A stretch of 26,146 nucleotides of DNA from JBAZWE01 sp041660545 (GTDB taxonomy: Bacteria > Actinomycetota > Thermoleophilia > BMS3ABIN01). Location: positions 1 through 26,146 of the forward strand of contig JBAZWE010000021.1 of NCBI GenBank assembly GCA_041660545.1. Direction: 5' to 3'. The translations under genes and the position numbers were made by a program. Below, one piece after another: positions 8,714 to 15,950 of the stretch. Every line of letters starts with the position of its first letter. Position 1 is the stretch's first letter. The notes under the pieces are model-generated. The model was not told the origin of the DNA. It worked only from the letters and a program-made list of their open reading frames with translations, and made no database searches.

Positions 8714-9313
8714 ATGGACACTTCCCAATATCCCGGACTCGATGACCTGATCGCTTTTCATGGGCATCTATGCCCGGGACTCGCGATCGGCTACCGGGCC
8801 ACCGCGGCCGCCATCGAGCGCCTCGATGTCGAACGCGCCCGGGACGAAGAGCTCGTAGCCATCGTTGAGAACGATAGCTGCAGTGTCGACGCAGTCCAGT
8901 ATCTGGCCGGCGCAACTTTTGGAAAAGGCAATTTCTTTTTCCGGGACTGGGGCAAGCAGGTGATAACTTTGGGACGCCGCGGTCAGCCACGGGCTGTCCG
9001 GGTCTCACTCAAGTGGGGCGCACTCAATGCCAGCCCGGAGCAGGAGGCAATCGCAAAGAAGATGAAATCCGGCAAAGCATCACAAGCACAGCAGGATCAG
9101 GCAGCGGGTTGGCGGCAGGAAAAGATAGACTATATACTCAATGCTCCCGCGAGCGACCTTTTCGAGATAAGGGAAGTCGAGATCGAACTGCCGCCCGAGG
9201 CCCGGATAATACACTCCGTAAAATGTGGCCGCTGCGGCGAACCGGTCATGGAAACCAGGACGTTCAGCCAGGATGAAACAACTCTTTGTACCCAGTGCAG
9301 ACAGAACGGCTAA
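8714..9313 (+). CDS. FmdE-like protein with C-terminal zinc ribbon
   Basis: The N-terminal domain matches the FmdE family (formylmethanofuran dehydrogenase subunit E-like). The features seen are FHGHLCPGL at residues 15-23, whose His and Cys are family-conserved metal ligands, and ENDSCSVDAVQYLAGATFGKGN. The C terminus carries a four-cysteine zinc ribbon (C171, C174, C192, C195). In methanogens FmdE accompanies the molybdenum or tungsten enzyme that reduces CO2 onto methanofuran. In bacteria without that pathway the domain is widespread with poorly defined function, sometimes near Mo/W or molybdopterin genes. No other formylmethanofuran dehydrogenase subunit is in this window, so that enzymatic role should not be assumed. 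It begins four bases after the ABC permease stop, consistent with co-transcription. No strong ribosome site is seen. Confidence 0.85.
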   Translation: MDTSQYPGLDDLIAFHGHLCPGLAIGYRATAAAIERLDVERARDEELVAIVENDSCSVDAVQYLAGATFGKGNFFFRDWGKQVITLGRRGQPRAVRVSLKWGALNASPEQEAIAKKMKSGKASQAQQDQAAGWRQEKIDYILNAPASDLFEIREVEIELPPEARIIHSVKCGRCGEPVMETRTFSQDETTLCTQCRQNG

Positions 9314-9349
9314 AACGTTACCTCTAGGCATGCAAATTCAGCAAAATAT

Positions 9350-10063
9350 ATGTTAACGGTAATTCTTCCAACCTATAACGAGCGCGAAAACCTCGAACGT
9401 TTTGTGATATTGCTGCAAAAAGTCTTTGAGGATTATAGCCTCGATGGCCATATCATCGTCGCCGATGACAACTCGCCGGACGGCACCGGCATAATCGCCG
9501 ACGAGCTTGCAAGCCGATACGACAACCTCTCAGTCATTCATCGCGCCAGAAAGCAGGGCATCGGCCCCGCATACGTAGCTGGCTTCAAGGAAGCGCTCAA
9601 GACCAGCACGGAGTTCATATTTGAGATGGACTGTGACTTCTCACACGACCCGCGCAACATTCCCGTATTCCTGGAGGCGGCAAAAAACGCTGACCTTGTA
9701 TTGGGGTCACGCTACGTACCTGGTGGCAAAGTCGAGAACTGGGGCCTTTTGCGCCGGCTGATCAGCCGCTGGGGAGGCATATACGCCAGCAGGGTCCTGG
9801 GTGTGCCTGTACGCGACCTGACCGGCGGCAACAAGTGTTTCCGGCGAAAAGTGCTCGAAACGCTCGATCTCGACGAAGTCTCGTCACATGGTTACGGTTT
9901 CCAGATCGAAATGACATACAAAGCGATAAAAAAAGGATTTCGTGTAAACGAAATCCCGATTACTTTTGCCGACCGCCAACTGGGTCAGTCAAAAATGTCA
10001 AAAAGAATTGTGCTCGAGGCAGCCGTTATGGTCTGGAAATTACGTTTCCGGCCAATCAACTGA
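9350..10063 (+). CDS. family 2 glycosyltransferase, polyprenol-phosphate mannose synthase-like
   Basis: This enzyme probably transfers mannose (or another hexose) from a nucleotide sugar to a polyprenyl phosphate, giving a membrane-bound sugar donor for extracytoplasmic glycosylation. The GT-A fold motifs are LPTYNERENL (6-15), DDNSPDGT (39-46), the metal-binding DCD (D94, D96) in FEMDCDFSHDP, GSRYVPGG and LTGGNKCFRR. The C-terminal FADRQLGQSKMS is typical of Dpm1/Ppm1. At 237 residues it has no C-terminal membrane helices and so matches the soluble single-domain type. The sugar specificity is inferred. The ribosome site is weak (AT-rich upstream). Confidence 0.88.
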   Translation: MLTVILPTYNERENLERFVILLQKVFEDYSLDGHIIVADDNSPDGTGIIADELASRYDNLSVIHRARKQGIGPAYVAGFKEALKTSTEFIFEMDCDFSHDPRNIPVFLEAAKNADLVLGSRYVPGGKVENWGLLRRLISRWGGIYASRVLGVPVRDLTGGNKCFRRKVLETLDLDEVSSHGYGFQIEMTYKAIKKGFRVNEIPITFADRQLGQSKMSKRIVLEAAVMVWKLRFRPIN

Positions 10064-10079
10064 TCCGCGGCCGGATCAG
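10060..10079. other. 8-bp palindromic stem between convergent stop codons
   Basis: CTGATCCG (10060-10067) pairs perfectly with CGGATCAG (10072-10079) around a four-base loop. The stem contains the TGA stop of the glycosyltransferase on one strand and the TGA stop of the response regulator on the other. It may act as a compact bidirectional transcription end, but neither side has a U-tract. Confidence 0.6.
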
Positions 10080-10459
10080 CCGATCAAGGGAGTCCGCTTG
10101 CCCAACGCCTTGCGGACAGCTTCACTCAGTTCGTCCGGGGTGAAAGGTTTGACCACGAACTCGCGGGCACCAAGGCGGTCCGACTGCGTCGCCATGTCAA
10201 AAGTGCCGAGTCCGGTAATGACGATCGTGCACAGATCGAGGTTGGTGCTCCTTAGAATCTCCAAAAGCTCCAGTCCCGACATGTCGGGCATCATGATATC
10301 GGTCACAACTGCGTCATAAGTGATCTCACTCACCATATGCAATGCCTGCTTTCCGCTGGAAGCTGTTGCAACTTCGTATCCTTCATTAGCGAGTATCTGG
10401 GCGCAAACATCCCTGATAACCTCTTCATCATCAACAACGAGCACTTTCTCAACAGACAT
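10076..10459 (-). CDS. stand-alone CheY-like response regulator
   Basis: The 127-residue protein is a single receiver domain with no output domain. The acidic pocket (D10, D11), phosphoacceptor D54 in VVTDIMMPDMSG, switch Thr82 (VITG) and Lys104 (VKPF) are all present. ATG 10459 is chosen because AAGGGGG lies nine bases upstream and because the receiver fold starts there; the frame is open further up to 10561 but overlaps the kinase gene. It starts 22 bp after the kinase stop on the same strand, so the two form a two-component pair. With no DNA-binding domain it must act by protein-protein contact, for example in a phosphorelay or on a flagellar, chemotactic or enzymatic target not encoded here. 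Confidence 0.92.
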   Translation of the reverse strand: MSVEKVLVVDDEEVIRDVCAQILANEGYEVATASSGKQALHMVSEITYDAVVTDIMMPDMSGLELLEILRSTNLDLCTIVITGLGTFDMATQSDRLGAREFVVKPFTPDELSEAVRKALGKRTPLIG

Positions 10460-10481
10460 TATTTGGTACCCCCTTGGAAAA

Positions 10482-12788
10482 TCAGGCAACTTGCCGGAAG
10501 TCAGCGGATATAACCGCTGTCGGCAACTTGACTGTAAATGTTGAGCCGGCCCCGACCGCACTCTGAACGCCTATGGAACCGCCGTGCTCCTCGATTATGC
10601 GCTGCGATACGGATAACCCCAGCCCGGTACCCTCGCCAACATCCTTGCTTGTGTAAAACGGATCGAATACCTGCCCCAGCTTCGTCGGCGCGATCCCGAT
10701 GCCTGTATCCGCGAAGGCAATTTCAACCCATGGCCGTTTTCCGTCAGGTTTGGCCGCACTGATAGCGATCTTCAAAGTCCCGCCGTCGGGCATGGCGTGC
10801 AGGGCGTTGTTGAGAATATTGATAAAGACCTGCTTCATCTGATTTACGTCAACATATACTTGTGGTACATCTTCCTCGTACTCGGTTTTCACCTCAACGT
10901 TGATAAGGTCGGCCTGCTTTCTCAACAATGGCAGGGTATCGTCCATGACCTCCTTGATCGACGCCTTCCTTTTCTTCAGCCCGTCCTGGCGAGCGAAGTC
11001 CAGCAGATTGCGAACTATGTCACGCGCCCGGATCGTCTCGTTTTCGATAACCTTGAGGTTCCTGGACATCGGGTCGCTATCATCCAGCTCGCGCAAAAGC
11101 AGAGCGGCGTAACCCAGCACGCCGGTGAGCGGGTTATTGATCTCATGGGCGATATTGGCTGCAAGCTCACCGATGGCGGCCAGCTTTGTGGAGTGGACCA
11201 GCTGTTCCTGCAGCTGCTGCTGTTCCTCTGCCTTCTGCTCCAGTATCGCCATCATGTTGTTGAAATCCTCGCCCAGCCCCGTAAGTCGATCGCTACGGGC
11301 CATCTTGTAAACATTACATTTCTCGCACCTGCCGAACTTCTGGGCAAAAACACCCTGCACCTCGCCGCCGCAATGAGTACCGGCCACCTGCCAGCATCGA
11401 AGGTTCCTGGACTTGTATGAAGGGCAGTCGACGGAAGCGCAGCCTTTGACCTCCCAGCATTTTACGAGTTTGTGATTTTCATATCTGACGGAGAAACTCC
11501 GCTGTCGCTCGGCGGCGGTTATCAGGTTGCTGATCTTGTCGGTGGCCTGAGCCAGCTCCTCATTCTGTCCTTCCAGCTCCATGGACTTTTCCTTGAGGTC
11601 TTCGAAGAGAAGGGCGTTCTCTACAGACATGGCCACCTGGCTGGAAATAACCCGTAGCAATTCGATATCTTCAGGAGAAAAATGATCGGGCTCGCTGCTC
11701 GTTGTCCCCAGGACGCCGATCAGCCTGTCCCTGCACTTCATGGGCACGGCCGCCACTGAAGCTATGCCGTTTTCCCTATTTATTCCGGTCGATCCACCAT
11801 TTGAATAGTCGTTGTCTGTGTTCATAACCATCGGCTCGCCCTGCTCGGCGACGACACCGACAATTCCCTCTCCCATCCTTAGATGGGCGTTACGCTCGAG
11901 TATTTCGGGATCGCCGCCCTTTGAGACCCTCAGGTCGAGCTGGCCTGTATCTGGATCATAAAGGTGAACGCAGACACATTCCGGCGAGAGCAGGCCGGCC
12001 ACCTGGTCGAGCGCCGCCTTTAATACCTGATCCAGATCCAATGATTGCCCAACGGAGGCCGCCACAGCGTTCAGCGCAGCAAGCTCACGGTTTCTCTCCA
12101 GGACGTGATCCTCGAGTTTTTTGCGAGCCGTGACTTCCCGGGCAACTCCGACCTGGGCCACAACCTCGTCGTTTTCAACGTAAGCCGTACTCGAAATCTC
12201 CAGCCATTTTCGACCGTTGTGAGAGTCTTTGACTTCCAGCTCGTATGAAGGAACTTCTTCGTTCCACATGATCCTCTCAAAATTGTTGACTGCAGCAGCC
12301 ACGCCGCCGGGCGCCACAAGGTCGATAAATTGACGTCCCAGAAGTGATTCAGGCTCACGGCCCAGGATCTTCTGACTATTGCCGCTGACAAACTGGAATC
12401 GCCCGTCCGAGCCAATGACAAAGATGATGTCGTTGACGCTGGACATGATGTTCTCGCTGAAGCTCTTTAAATCCTCAAGCTGTTTTGTGCGCGCCGCGAC
12501 TTCGAGCTCGAGATGTCTGGACCTCTCGTTCGTTCGAAATCCGGTAAACATGCGATCGGCGAAGATAGCTAAGAGCGGAAAGATAATAATCAGGCTGAGG
12601 ATAGTGAGATGAGCGTTTACGTTGATGGAAAAATTGTCATAAGCCTGACCGAGCAGTTCGATGCCAAAATAGACCAGGTTAATGACAACGCCGGATGCGG
12701 CGAAGATGTATATCAGCCAGCGTGCCCTGCGTCTCTGGCTTCGCTCTGAAGGATCAAAACTCGATAAACCCGGTACCAATCCCACCAC
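10482..12788 (-). CDS. sensor histidine kinase: 2 TM, PAS, GAF, Cys-rich two-CW-type segment, HisKA, HATPase
   Basis: This membrane-bound sensor kinase is predicted to phosphorylate the receiver encoded just downstream. In order it has two membrane helices (about 24-47 and 60-80), a PAS domain (about 107-222), a GAF domain (about 240-393), a Cys-rich segment (444-491), a HisKA domain with H548 in NIAHEINNPLTG, and an ATPase domain with N, G1 (DTGIGIAP), F (FDPFYTSKD) and G2 (GEGTGLGLS) boxes. The Cys-rich segment has seven cysteines in the pattern CW..C..CP..CW..CGG..CxxC, which resembles what is called a two-CW domain. It could bind a metal or Fe-S cluster or sense redox state. The start is uncertain: GTG 12788 begins the open frame, but TTG 12779 has better spacing from GGGGGAG. 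The loop between the helices is short, so sensing is probably cytoplasmic. Confidence 0.92.
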   Translation of the reverse strand: MVGLVPGLSSFDPSERSQRRRARWLIYIFAASGVVINLVYFGIELLGQAYDNFSINVNAHLTILSLIIIFPLLAIFADRMFTGFRTNERSRHLELEVAARTKQLEDLKSFSENIMSSVNDIIFVIGSDGRFQFVSGNSQKILGREPESLLGRQFIDLVAPGGVAAAVNNFERIMWNEEVPSYELEVKDSHNGRKWLEISSTAYVENDEVVAQVGVAREVTARKKLEDHVLERNRELAALNAVAASVGQSLDLDQVLKAALDQVAGLLSPECVCVHLYDPDTGQLDLRVSKGGDPEILERNAHLRMGEGIVGVVAEQGEPMVMNTDNDYSNGGSTGINRENGIASVAAVPMKCRDRLIGVLGTTSSEPDHFSPEDIELLRVISSQVAMSVENALLFEDLKEKSMELEGQNEELAQATDKISNLITAAERQRSFSVRYENHKLVKCWEVKGCASVDCPSYKSRNLRCWQVAGTHCGGEVQGVFAQKFGRCEKCNVYKMARSDRLTGLGEDFNNMMAILEQKAEEQQQLQEQLVHSTKLAAIGELAANIAHEINNPLTGVLGYAALLLRELDDSDPMSRNLKVIENETIRARDIVRNLLDFARQDGLKKRKASIKEVMDDTLPLLRKQADLINVEVKTEYEEDVPQVYVDVNQMKQVFINILNNALHAMPDGGTLKIAISAAKPDGKRPWVEIAFADTGIGIAPTKLGQVFDPFYTSKDVGEGTGLGLSVSQRIIEEHGGSIGVQSAVGAGSTFTVKLPTAVISADFRQVA

Positions 12789-12936
12789 TCCCCCGCCCCA
12801 TGTGAATCATTGTGTATAAGAATGCCCCGCCCCCCAGCGGGCAAAAGGACATATCGGACTCCCGGGAAAAACCTTTAACCCGATTTTTTTGCGGTTTATC
12901 ACCGCTCTCATTCCTGATTTTTCAGGTGTTATCTAT

Positions 12937-12965
12937 TTGACTATCAGCTATTTGTGTTCTATGTT
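12937..12965 (+). promoter_or_regulatory. sigma-70 type promoter of the Ni/Co operon
   Basis: TTGACT (12937-12942) and TATGTT (12960-12965) are separated by exactly 17 nt. The expected start point is near 12972, right at the foot of the first leader hairpin. It drives the DUF3842-cooT-cbiMQO operon. The rest of the 12789-13104 gap between the divergent kinase and this operon holds two small hairpin-capable palindromes (12891-12905 and 12913-12926) and the leader described separately. Confidence 0.72.
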
Positions 12966-12971
12966 CTCATA

Positions 12972-13081
12972 AGGAGGCCGAAGCCTCCGGCAAGAGAGCC
13001 GAAGCTCTGAAACCGAATTTTTTATTTACCCGACCTCGAAGGTTTGGGAGAGCTATGTCTGGCTCCCGCTTCGAGGTTTTT
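12972..13081 (+). ncRNA. structured 5' leader RNA of the Ni/Co operon (candidate cis-regulator)
   Basis: The predicted transcript begins with three stem-loops in a row. Hairpin 1 is a perfect 6-bp stem GGAGGC/GCCTCC with loop CGAA (12973-12988). Hairpin 2 is AGAGC/GCTCT, again with loop CGAA (12994-13007). Hairpin 3 is a long imperfect stem followed by TTTTT (see the terminator entry). A competing fold pairs CCCGACC (13029-13035) with GGTT and GGG (13041-13048, one bulged T). It uses bases from both arms of hairpin 3, so the two cannot coexist. A promoter, an aptamer-like region, a terminator and then Ni/Co genes is the arrangement of a riboswitch or attenuator. I could not match its conserved bases to the NiCo (czcD) riboswitch or any other class I know. 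The ligand is unknown; nickel or cobalt is the guess from context. Confidence 0.55.
13033..13081 (+). terminator. intrinsic terminator inside the operon leader
   Basis: ACCTCGAA (13033-13040) pairs with TTCGAGGT (13070-13077), and GGGAG (13046-13050) pairs with CTCCC (13063-13067) inside it. TTTTT follows at 13077-13081. It lies 24 nt upstream of the first ATG of the operon and more than 240 nt past the divergent kinase start, so it cannot end an upstream gene on this strand. It therefore looks like a conditional terminator in the leader. Confidence 0.75.
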
Positions 13082-13104
13082 GTGTTCTTAAAGGATGGTA
13101 TGTT

Positions 13105-13548
13105 ATGGAGAAAAAACCGGTCATCGCGGTAATCGACGGCATGGGCGGCAACATCGGCCACCAGATCGTGAGCCAGCTGCGGCGGGAGCTTCCCGGGGAT
13201 ATCGAGATACTTGTTTTCGGTACCAACTCCGCCGCCACGGCCAATATGATGAAGGCCCGTGCAAGCAGGGGCGCAACGGGAGAGAACGCCATCCGGGTAT
13301 CTATCGGGCAGGCGGACATCGTCCTAGCGCCCATCGCCGTCGTGATCCCCAATTCATACATGGGAGAGCTGACACCGGGCATGGCTGAAGCCATCGCCTC
13401 GAGCCGGGCGGAAAAAATCCTCCTGCCCTTGAGCCAGTTCCATATGAGTTTTGTGGGTGTCAGCCGCCAGCCTCTCCCGCACCTGATGGAAGAAGGACTG
13501 GAGAGGGTAAAGGCGCTATTCAAAATTGACGTGGAGGTGAAAAGCTGA
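13105..13548 (+). CDS. DUF3842 family protein
   Basis: The 147-residue protein matches my recollection of the DUF3842 family. It begins with a Rossmann-like strand and glycine-rich turn (VIAVIDGMGGNIGHQIV), followed by VFGTNSAATANMMKA and the SQFHMSFVGV segment. It has no membrane helix or signal peptide. The function is unknown. The family is often found beside CooT and Ni/Co transport genes, as here, which suggests a role in nickel or cobalt handling. The ribosome site AAAGGA lies nine bases before the ATG; two earlier ATGs are out of frame. The stop codon overlaps the cooT start by one base (TGATG), so translation of the two is coupled. Confidence 0.8.
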   Translation: MEKKPVIAVIDGMGGNIGHQIVSQLRRELPGDIEILVFGTNSAATANMMKARASRGATGENAIRVSIGQADIVLAPIAVVIPNSYMGELTPGMAEAIASSRAEKILLPLSQFHMSFVGVSRQPLPHLMEEGLERVKALFKIDVEVKS

Positions 13549-13733
13549 TGTGCGAGCTTACCGTCTACCTTCTCGATGAAGATCGGGAGGAGCTTGTCAT
13601 GGAGGACGTCGCGACCATCACACCGGACGGCGAACGTCTGGTGCTGACCGACCTTCTTGGACAGCAGAAAATAGTGGAAGCAAAACTGAAGGAGCTGAAG
13701 CTCCTGGAACATAAGGTCTTCCTCACCAGATAA
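13548..13733 (+). CDS. cooT: CooT family nickel-binding protein
   Basis: CooT is a small protein that in Rhodospirillum rubrum binds one Ni(II) per homodimer through its second residue, Cys2, and supports nickel insertion into CO dehydrogenase. This 61-residue product has the family length, starts MCELTVYL with Cys2 in place, and shows the conserved ELVMEDV and LLEHKVFL segments. It is translationally coupled to the DUF3842 gene (start and stop overlap by one base). It sits upstream of the CbiM/Q/O transporter, which fits a nickel supply role. No CO dehydrogenase gene is in the window, so the client enzyme is not known. Confidence 0.85.
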   Translation: MCELTVYLLDEDREELVMEDVATITPDGERLVLTDLLGQQKIVEAKLKELKLLEHKVFLTR

Positions 13734-13747
13734 CACCGTTTTCATCC

Positions 13748-13811
13748 GGGCATGCAGATGCCCTTACGCTGCACCAGGGCCACGAAGGCCCGCGTTCCCG
13801 CCGGCAGGCGG
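13748..13811 (+). other. three consecutive short hairpins between cooT and cbiM
   Basis: Within 64 nt there are three perfect short stems: GGGCAT/ATGCCC (13748-13763, loop GCAG), GGGCC/GGCCC (13777-13791, loop ACGAA) and CCGCC/GGCGG (13798-13811, loop GGCA). No U-tract follows directly, so they are not a plain terminator. In an operon this position could protect mRNA ends or tune the ratio of CooT to transporter. Confidence 0.55.
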
Positions 13812-13870
13812 CGCGAGTTTTAAGTGGCTTTGGTTTCCGGCCCATGATGGGAACCAGATCGAGAGGAAAG

Positions 13871-15007
13871 ATGCATATACCTGATGGATATCTCAGCCCG
13901 CAGACAGCGGGTGGCATGTGGGCTCTGGTGATTCCCGCCTGGTACTGGGCAGGCCATAGGGTAAAAAGTACACTCAGCTCCAGGCAGGCGCCGCTTGTAG
14001 CTATTGGCGCCGCATTCACCTTCGTAATCATGATGTTCAATATTCCCCTTCCCGGTGGCACCACCGGTCACGCCGTAGGCGGAACTATCATAACGATCAT
14101 CATCGGGCCATGGGCGGCTGTCATAGCTATTTCGGTGGCGATTGTCATCCAGGCTGTATTCTTCGGCGACGGCGGCATTCTCGCAATCGGCGCAAACTGC
14201 TTCAACATCGGATTCATTCTGCCGATCACCGGCTATTTCACATATAAGCTACTGGCCAGAGGGGCCGCCCCCAAATCACCACGGCGCTGGGTAGCTGCCG
14301 GTATCGGCGCCTGGGTCGGTCTCAATGCCGCTGCTTTTTTGACTTCGGTGGAGTTCGGCCTGCAGGGGGAGCTGTTCAATGCCGCAGACGGTTCGGCCCT
14401 TTATTCGCCATATGGCCTGGCTACAGCGATACCGGCGATGATGATACCGCATCTACTGATCGTGGGAGCGATAGAAGCTGTGATGACCTCCATGATCTAT
14501 GTCTTTCTGATGAAGACGAACGCATCGCTGCTTGAAAATTATGCCGGAGTGAAAGCAGCCGCGGCTGGCGGTTTTAAATTGAAACCTTTGATCGTCGGCA
14601 TCCTGCTGTTGCTGGTCTGCACACCACTCGGGTTGCTCGCCACAGGCACTGCATGGGGTGAGTGGGGGACGAAGGACATAAGCAGGGAGATCGGCTACGT
14701 GCCCGAGGGCATGGCGAGCCTCGCGGGCAGGTGGCAGGGATTACTGCCCGATTATGCGTTTCCCGAAAGTGAAGAGGTGGCAGCCGCAGGAATGGGGGGC
14801 GCCTCTGGTGAGGAAAGTGGCGGCTCCCTTGTGGCCGAAGAGAACGCCGCCGAATCACGGGATCCTGTTTCGTTTGACGGCATGCGGGAATCCACGCCCG
14901 CATATGTGGTCTCCGGCATATTGGGACTTATCCTGGTAACCGGGGTAGCGTTGATGGCCATGAGAATGCTTACAGGCAGGTCGCGCGGCAAGGAGCACCT
15001 TGGCTGA
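13871..15007 (+). CDS. cbiM: CbiM/NikM-type Ni/Co transporter substrate-binding membrane protein with PDGLE-like C-terminal part
   Basis: This is the S component of an ECF-type nickel or cobalt importer. The true N terminus is MHIPDGYLSP: the family uses the amino terminus and His2 to bind the metal, so ATG 13871 (with GAGAGGAAAG directly upstream) is chosen over the longer frame from 13844. Residues 1-220 form the CbiM membrane domain with motifs GTTGHAVGG, ALFFGDGG-like VFFGDGG and GANCFNIGF. A second part (about 235-378) has two more helices and a soluble loop with GLLPDYAFPE, similar to the PDGLE/NikN component fused in NikMN proteins. This explains why no separate cbiN gene is present. 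The gene overlaps cbiQ by eight bases. Confidence 0.93.
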   Translation: MHIPDGYLSPQTAGGMWALVIPAWYWAGHRVKSTLSSRQAPLVAIGAAFTFVIMMFNIPLPGGTTGHAVGGTIITIIIGPWAAVIAISVAIVIQAVFFGDGGILAIGANCFNIGFILPITGYFTYKLLARGAAPKSPRRWVAAGIGAWVGLNAAAFLTSVEFGLQGELFNAADGSALYSPYGLATAIPAMMIPHLLIVGAIEAVMTSMIYVFLMKTNASLLENYAGVKAAAAGGFKLKPLIVGILLLLVCTPLGLLATGTAWGEWGTKDISREIGYVPEGMASLAGRWQGLLPDYAFPESEEVAAAGMGGASGEESGGSLVAEENAAESRDPVSFDGMRESTPAYVVSGILGLILVTGVALMAMRMLTGRSRGKEHLG

Positions 15008-15950
15008 GCAAATATCCACACCGGCGTGGATGAACGAACCGGGCAAAAGCGACAGCCTCAGCATGTCTGCCGGGCGCTCGCGACGAGAAAGTGCCGTCCA
15101 GAAAACCATCATGGGCATGTCGGAGGCAATTCGGGAGAGCGTATTCTCAGAACGCATAGCAGCTCGTCCAGGCCTGTTGCAGGAGACCGACCCCAGGATC
15201 AAGACTATTGGCCTCCTGGGCCTGCTGATAGCTACTTCGTTCCTGCATACCTGGTACATAGTGCTGGCTATTTACGGGCTGACGCTGATGATGGCTTTTG
15301 CCTCGCGCATTTCACTGGGTTTTTTTATCAAGCGTGTATGGCTTTTCGTCCCGATTTTTGCCGGCATAATCGCGCTTCCCAGCCTCTTTAACATATTCCG
15401 CCCGGGTGACCCGCTCCTGACTATCTGGGAATTCGGCGGTGAGCTGACCCTGGGTCCGTGGTCGCTCGGTACTTCACTGGCTGTCACCCATCAGGGTCTG
15501 AAGGGCGCGGTACTGCTCATCCTCAGAGTGGCTACATCGGTATCGCTGGCGGTCTTGTGGGCGCTGACGACACACTGGGCCGACCTGCTTAAGGCGCTAC
15601 GTGTTTTCCTGGTGCCACGTATTTTTGTTCTTGTCCTGTCGATGACCTACCGTTATATCTTCCTCATCCTGGGCCTCGCCGCCGACATGTTCACGGCGCG
15701 AACCAGCCGCATGGTCGGGAGTTCGAGTCCCAGGGAAGACAGGCGGTTCGTCGCATCAAGCATGGCTACCCTGTTGGGCAAATCCCATGTGCTTAGCGAG
15801 GATGTATATTCCGCAATGATCAGTCGTGGTTACACCGGCGAGCCTGTGATATTGCATCGCTTCAGAACAGTTGCGGGAGACTGGCTGTGGCTGGTGGCAG
15901 TTATACTGCTAGGAGTCGCCGCTCTTGGGAGTGACCGGTTAATTGGCTGA
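15000..15950 (+). CDS. cbiQ: CbiQ/EcfT-type Ni/Co transporter transmembrane protein
   Basis: This is the T component that couples the ATPase to the CbiM membrane protein. The 316-residue sequence has a long polar N terminus, about five helices from residue 70, and the cytoplasmic coupling region with AARTSRMVG-like TARTSRMVG and SRGYTGE, matching the two Ala-Arg-Gly-type motifs of EcfT proteins. The chosen start is TTG 15000, preceded by AAGGAG four bases upstream; it overlaps the cbiM stop by eight bases. ATG 15030 is the main alternative. The first 12 to 13 bases of this gene are identical to the start of cbiO. Confidence 0.9.
   Translation: MAEQISTPAWMNEPGKSDSLSMSAGRSRRESAVQKTIMGMSEAIRESVFSERIAARPGLLQETDPRIKTIGLLGLLIATSFLHTWYIVLAIYGLTLMMAFASRISLGFFIKRVWLFVPIFAGIIALPSLFNIFRPGDPLLTIWEFGGELTLGPWSLGTSLAVTHQGLKGAVLLILRVATSVSLAVLWALTTHWADLLKALRVFLVPRIFVLVLSMTYRYIFLILGLAADMFTARTSRMVGSSSPREDRRFVASSMATLLGKSHVLSEDVYSAMISRGYTGEPVILHRFRTVAGDWLWLVAVILLGVAALGSDRLIG

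Noticed and set aside
8714..9313. A true formylmethanofuran dehydrogenase subunit
   Set aside because: No other subunits or methanofuran genes are seen; the FmdE domain alone is common in bacteria without that enzyme.
12891..12926. Two small palindromes as terminators between the kinase and the Ni/Co operon
   Set aside because: Neither is followed by a U-tract in the direction needed, and no gene ends upstream of them.
12972..13081. NiCo (czcD) riboswitch
   Set aside because: The context fits, but I could not line up the conserved junction bases from memory, so it is left as an unassigned leader.
13844..13870. Upstream start for cbiM adding nine residues
   Set aside because: CbiM needs a free MHIPDG N terminus for metal binding, and a good ribosome site sits right before ATG 13871.
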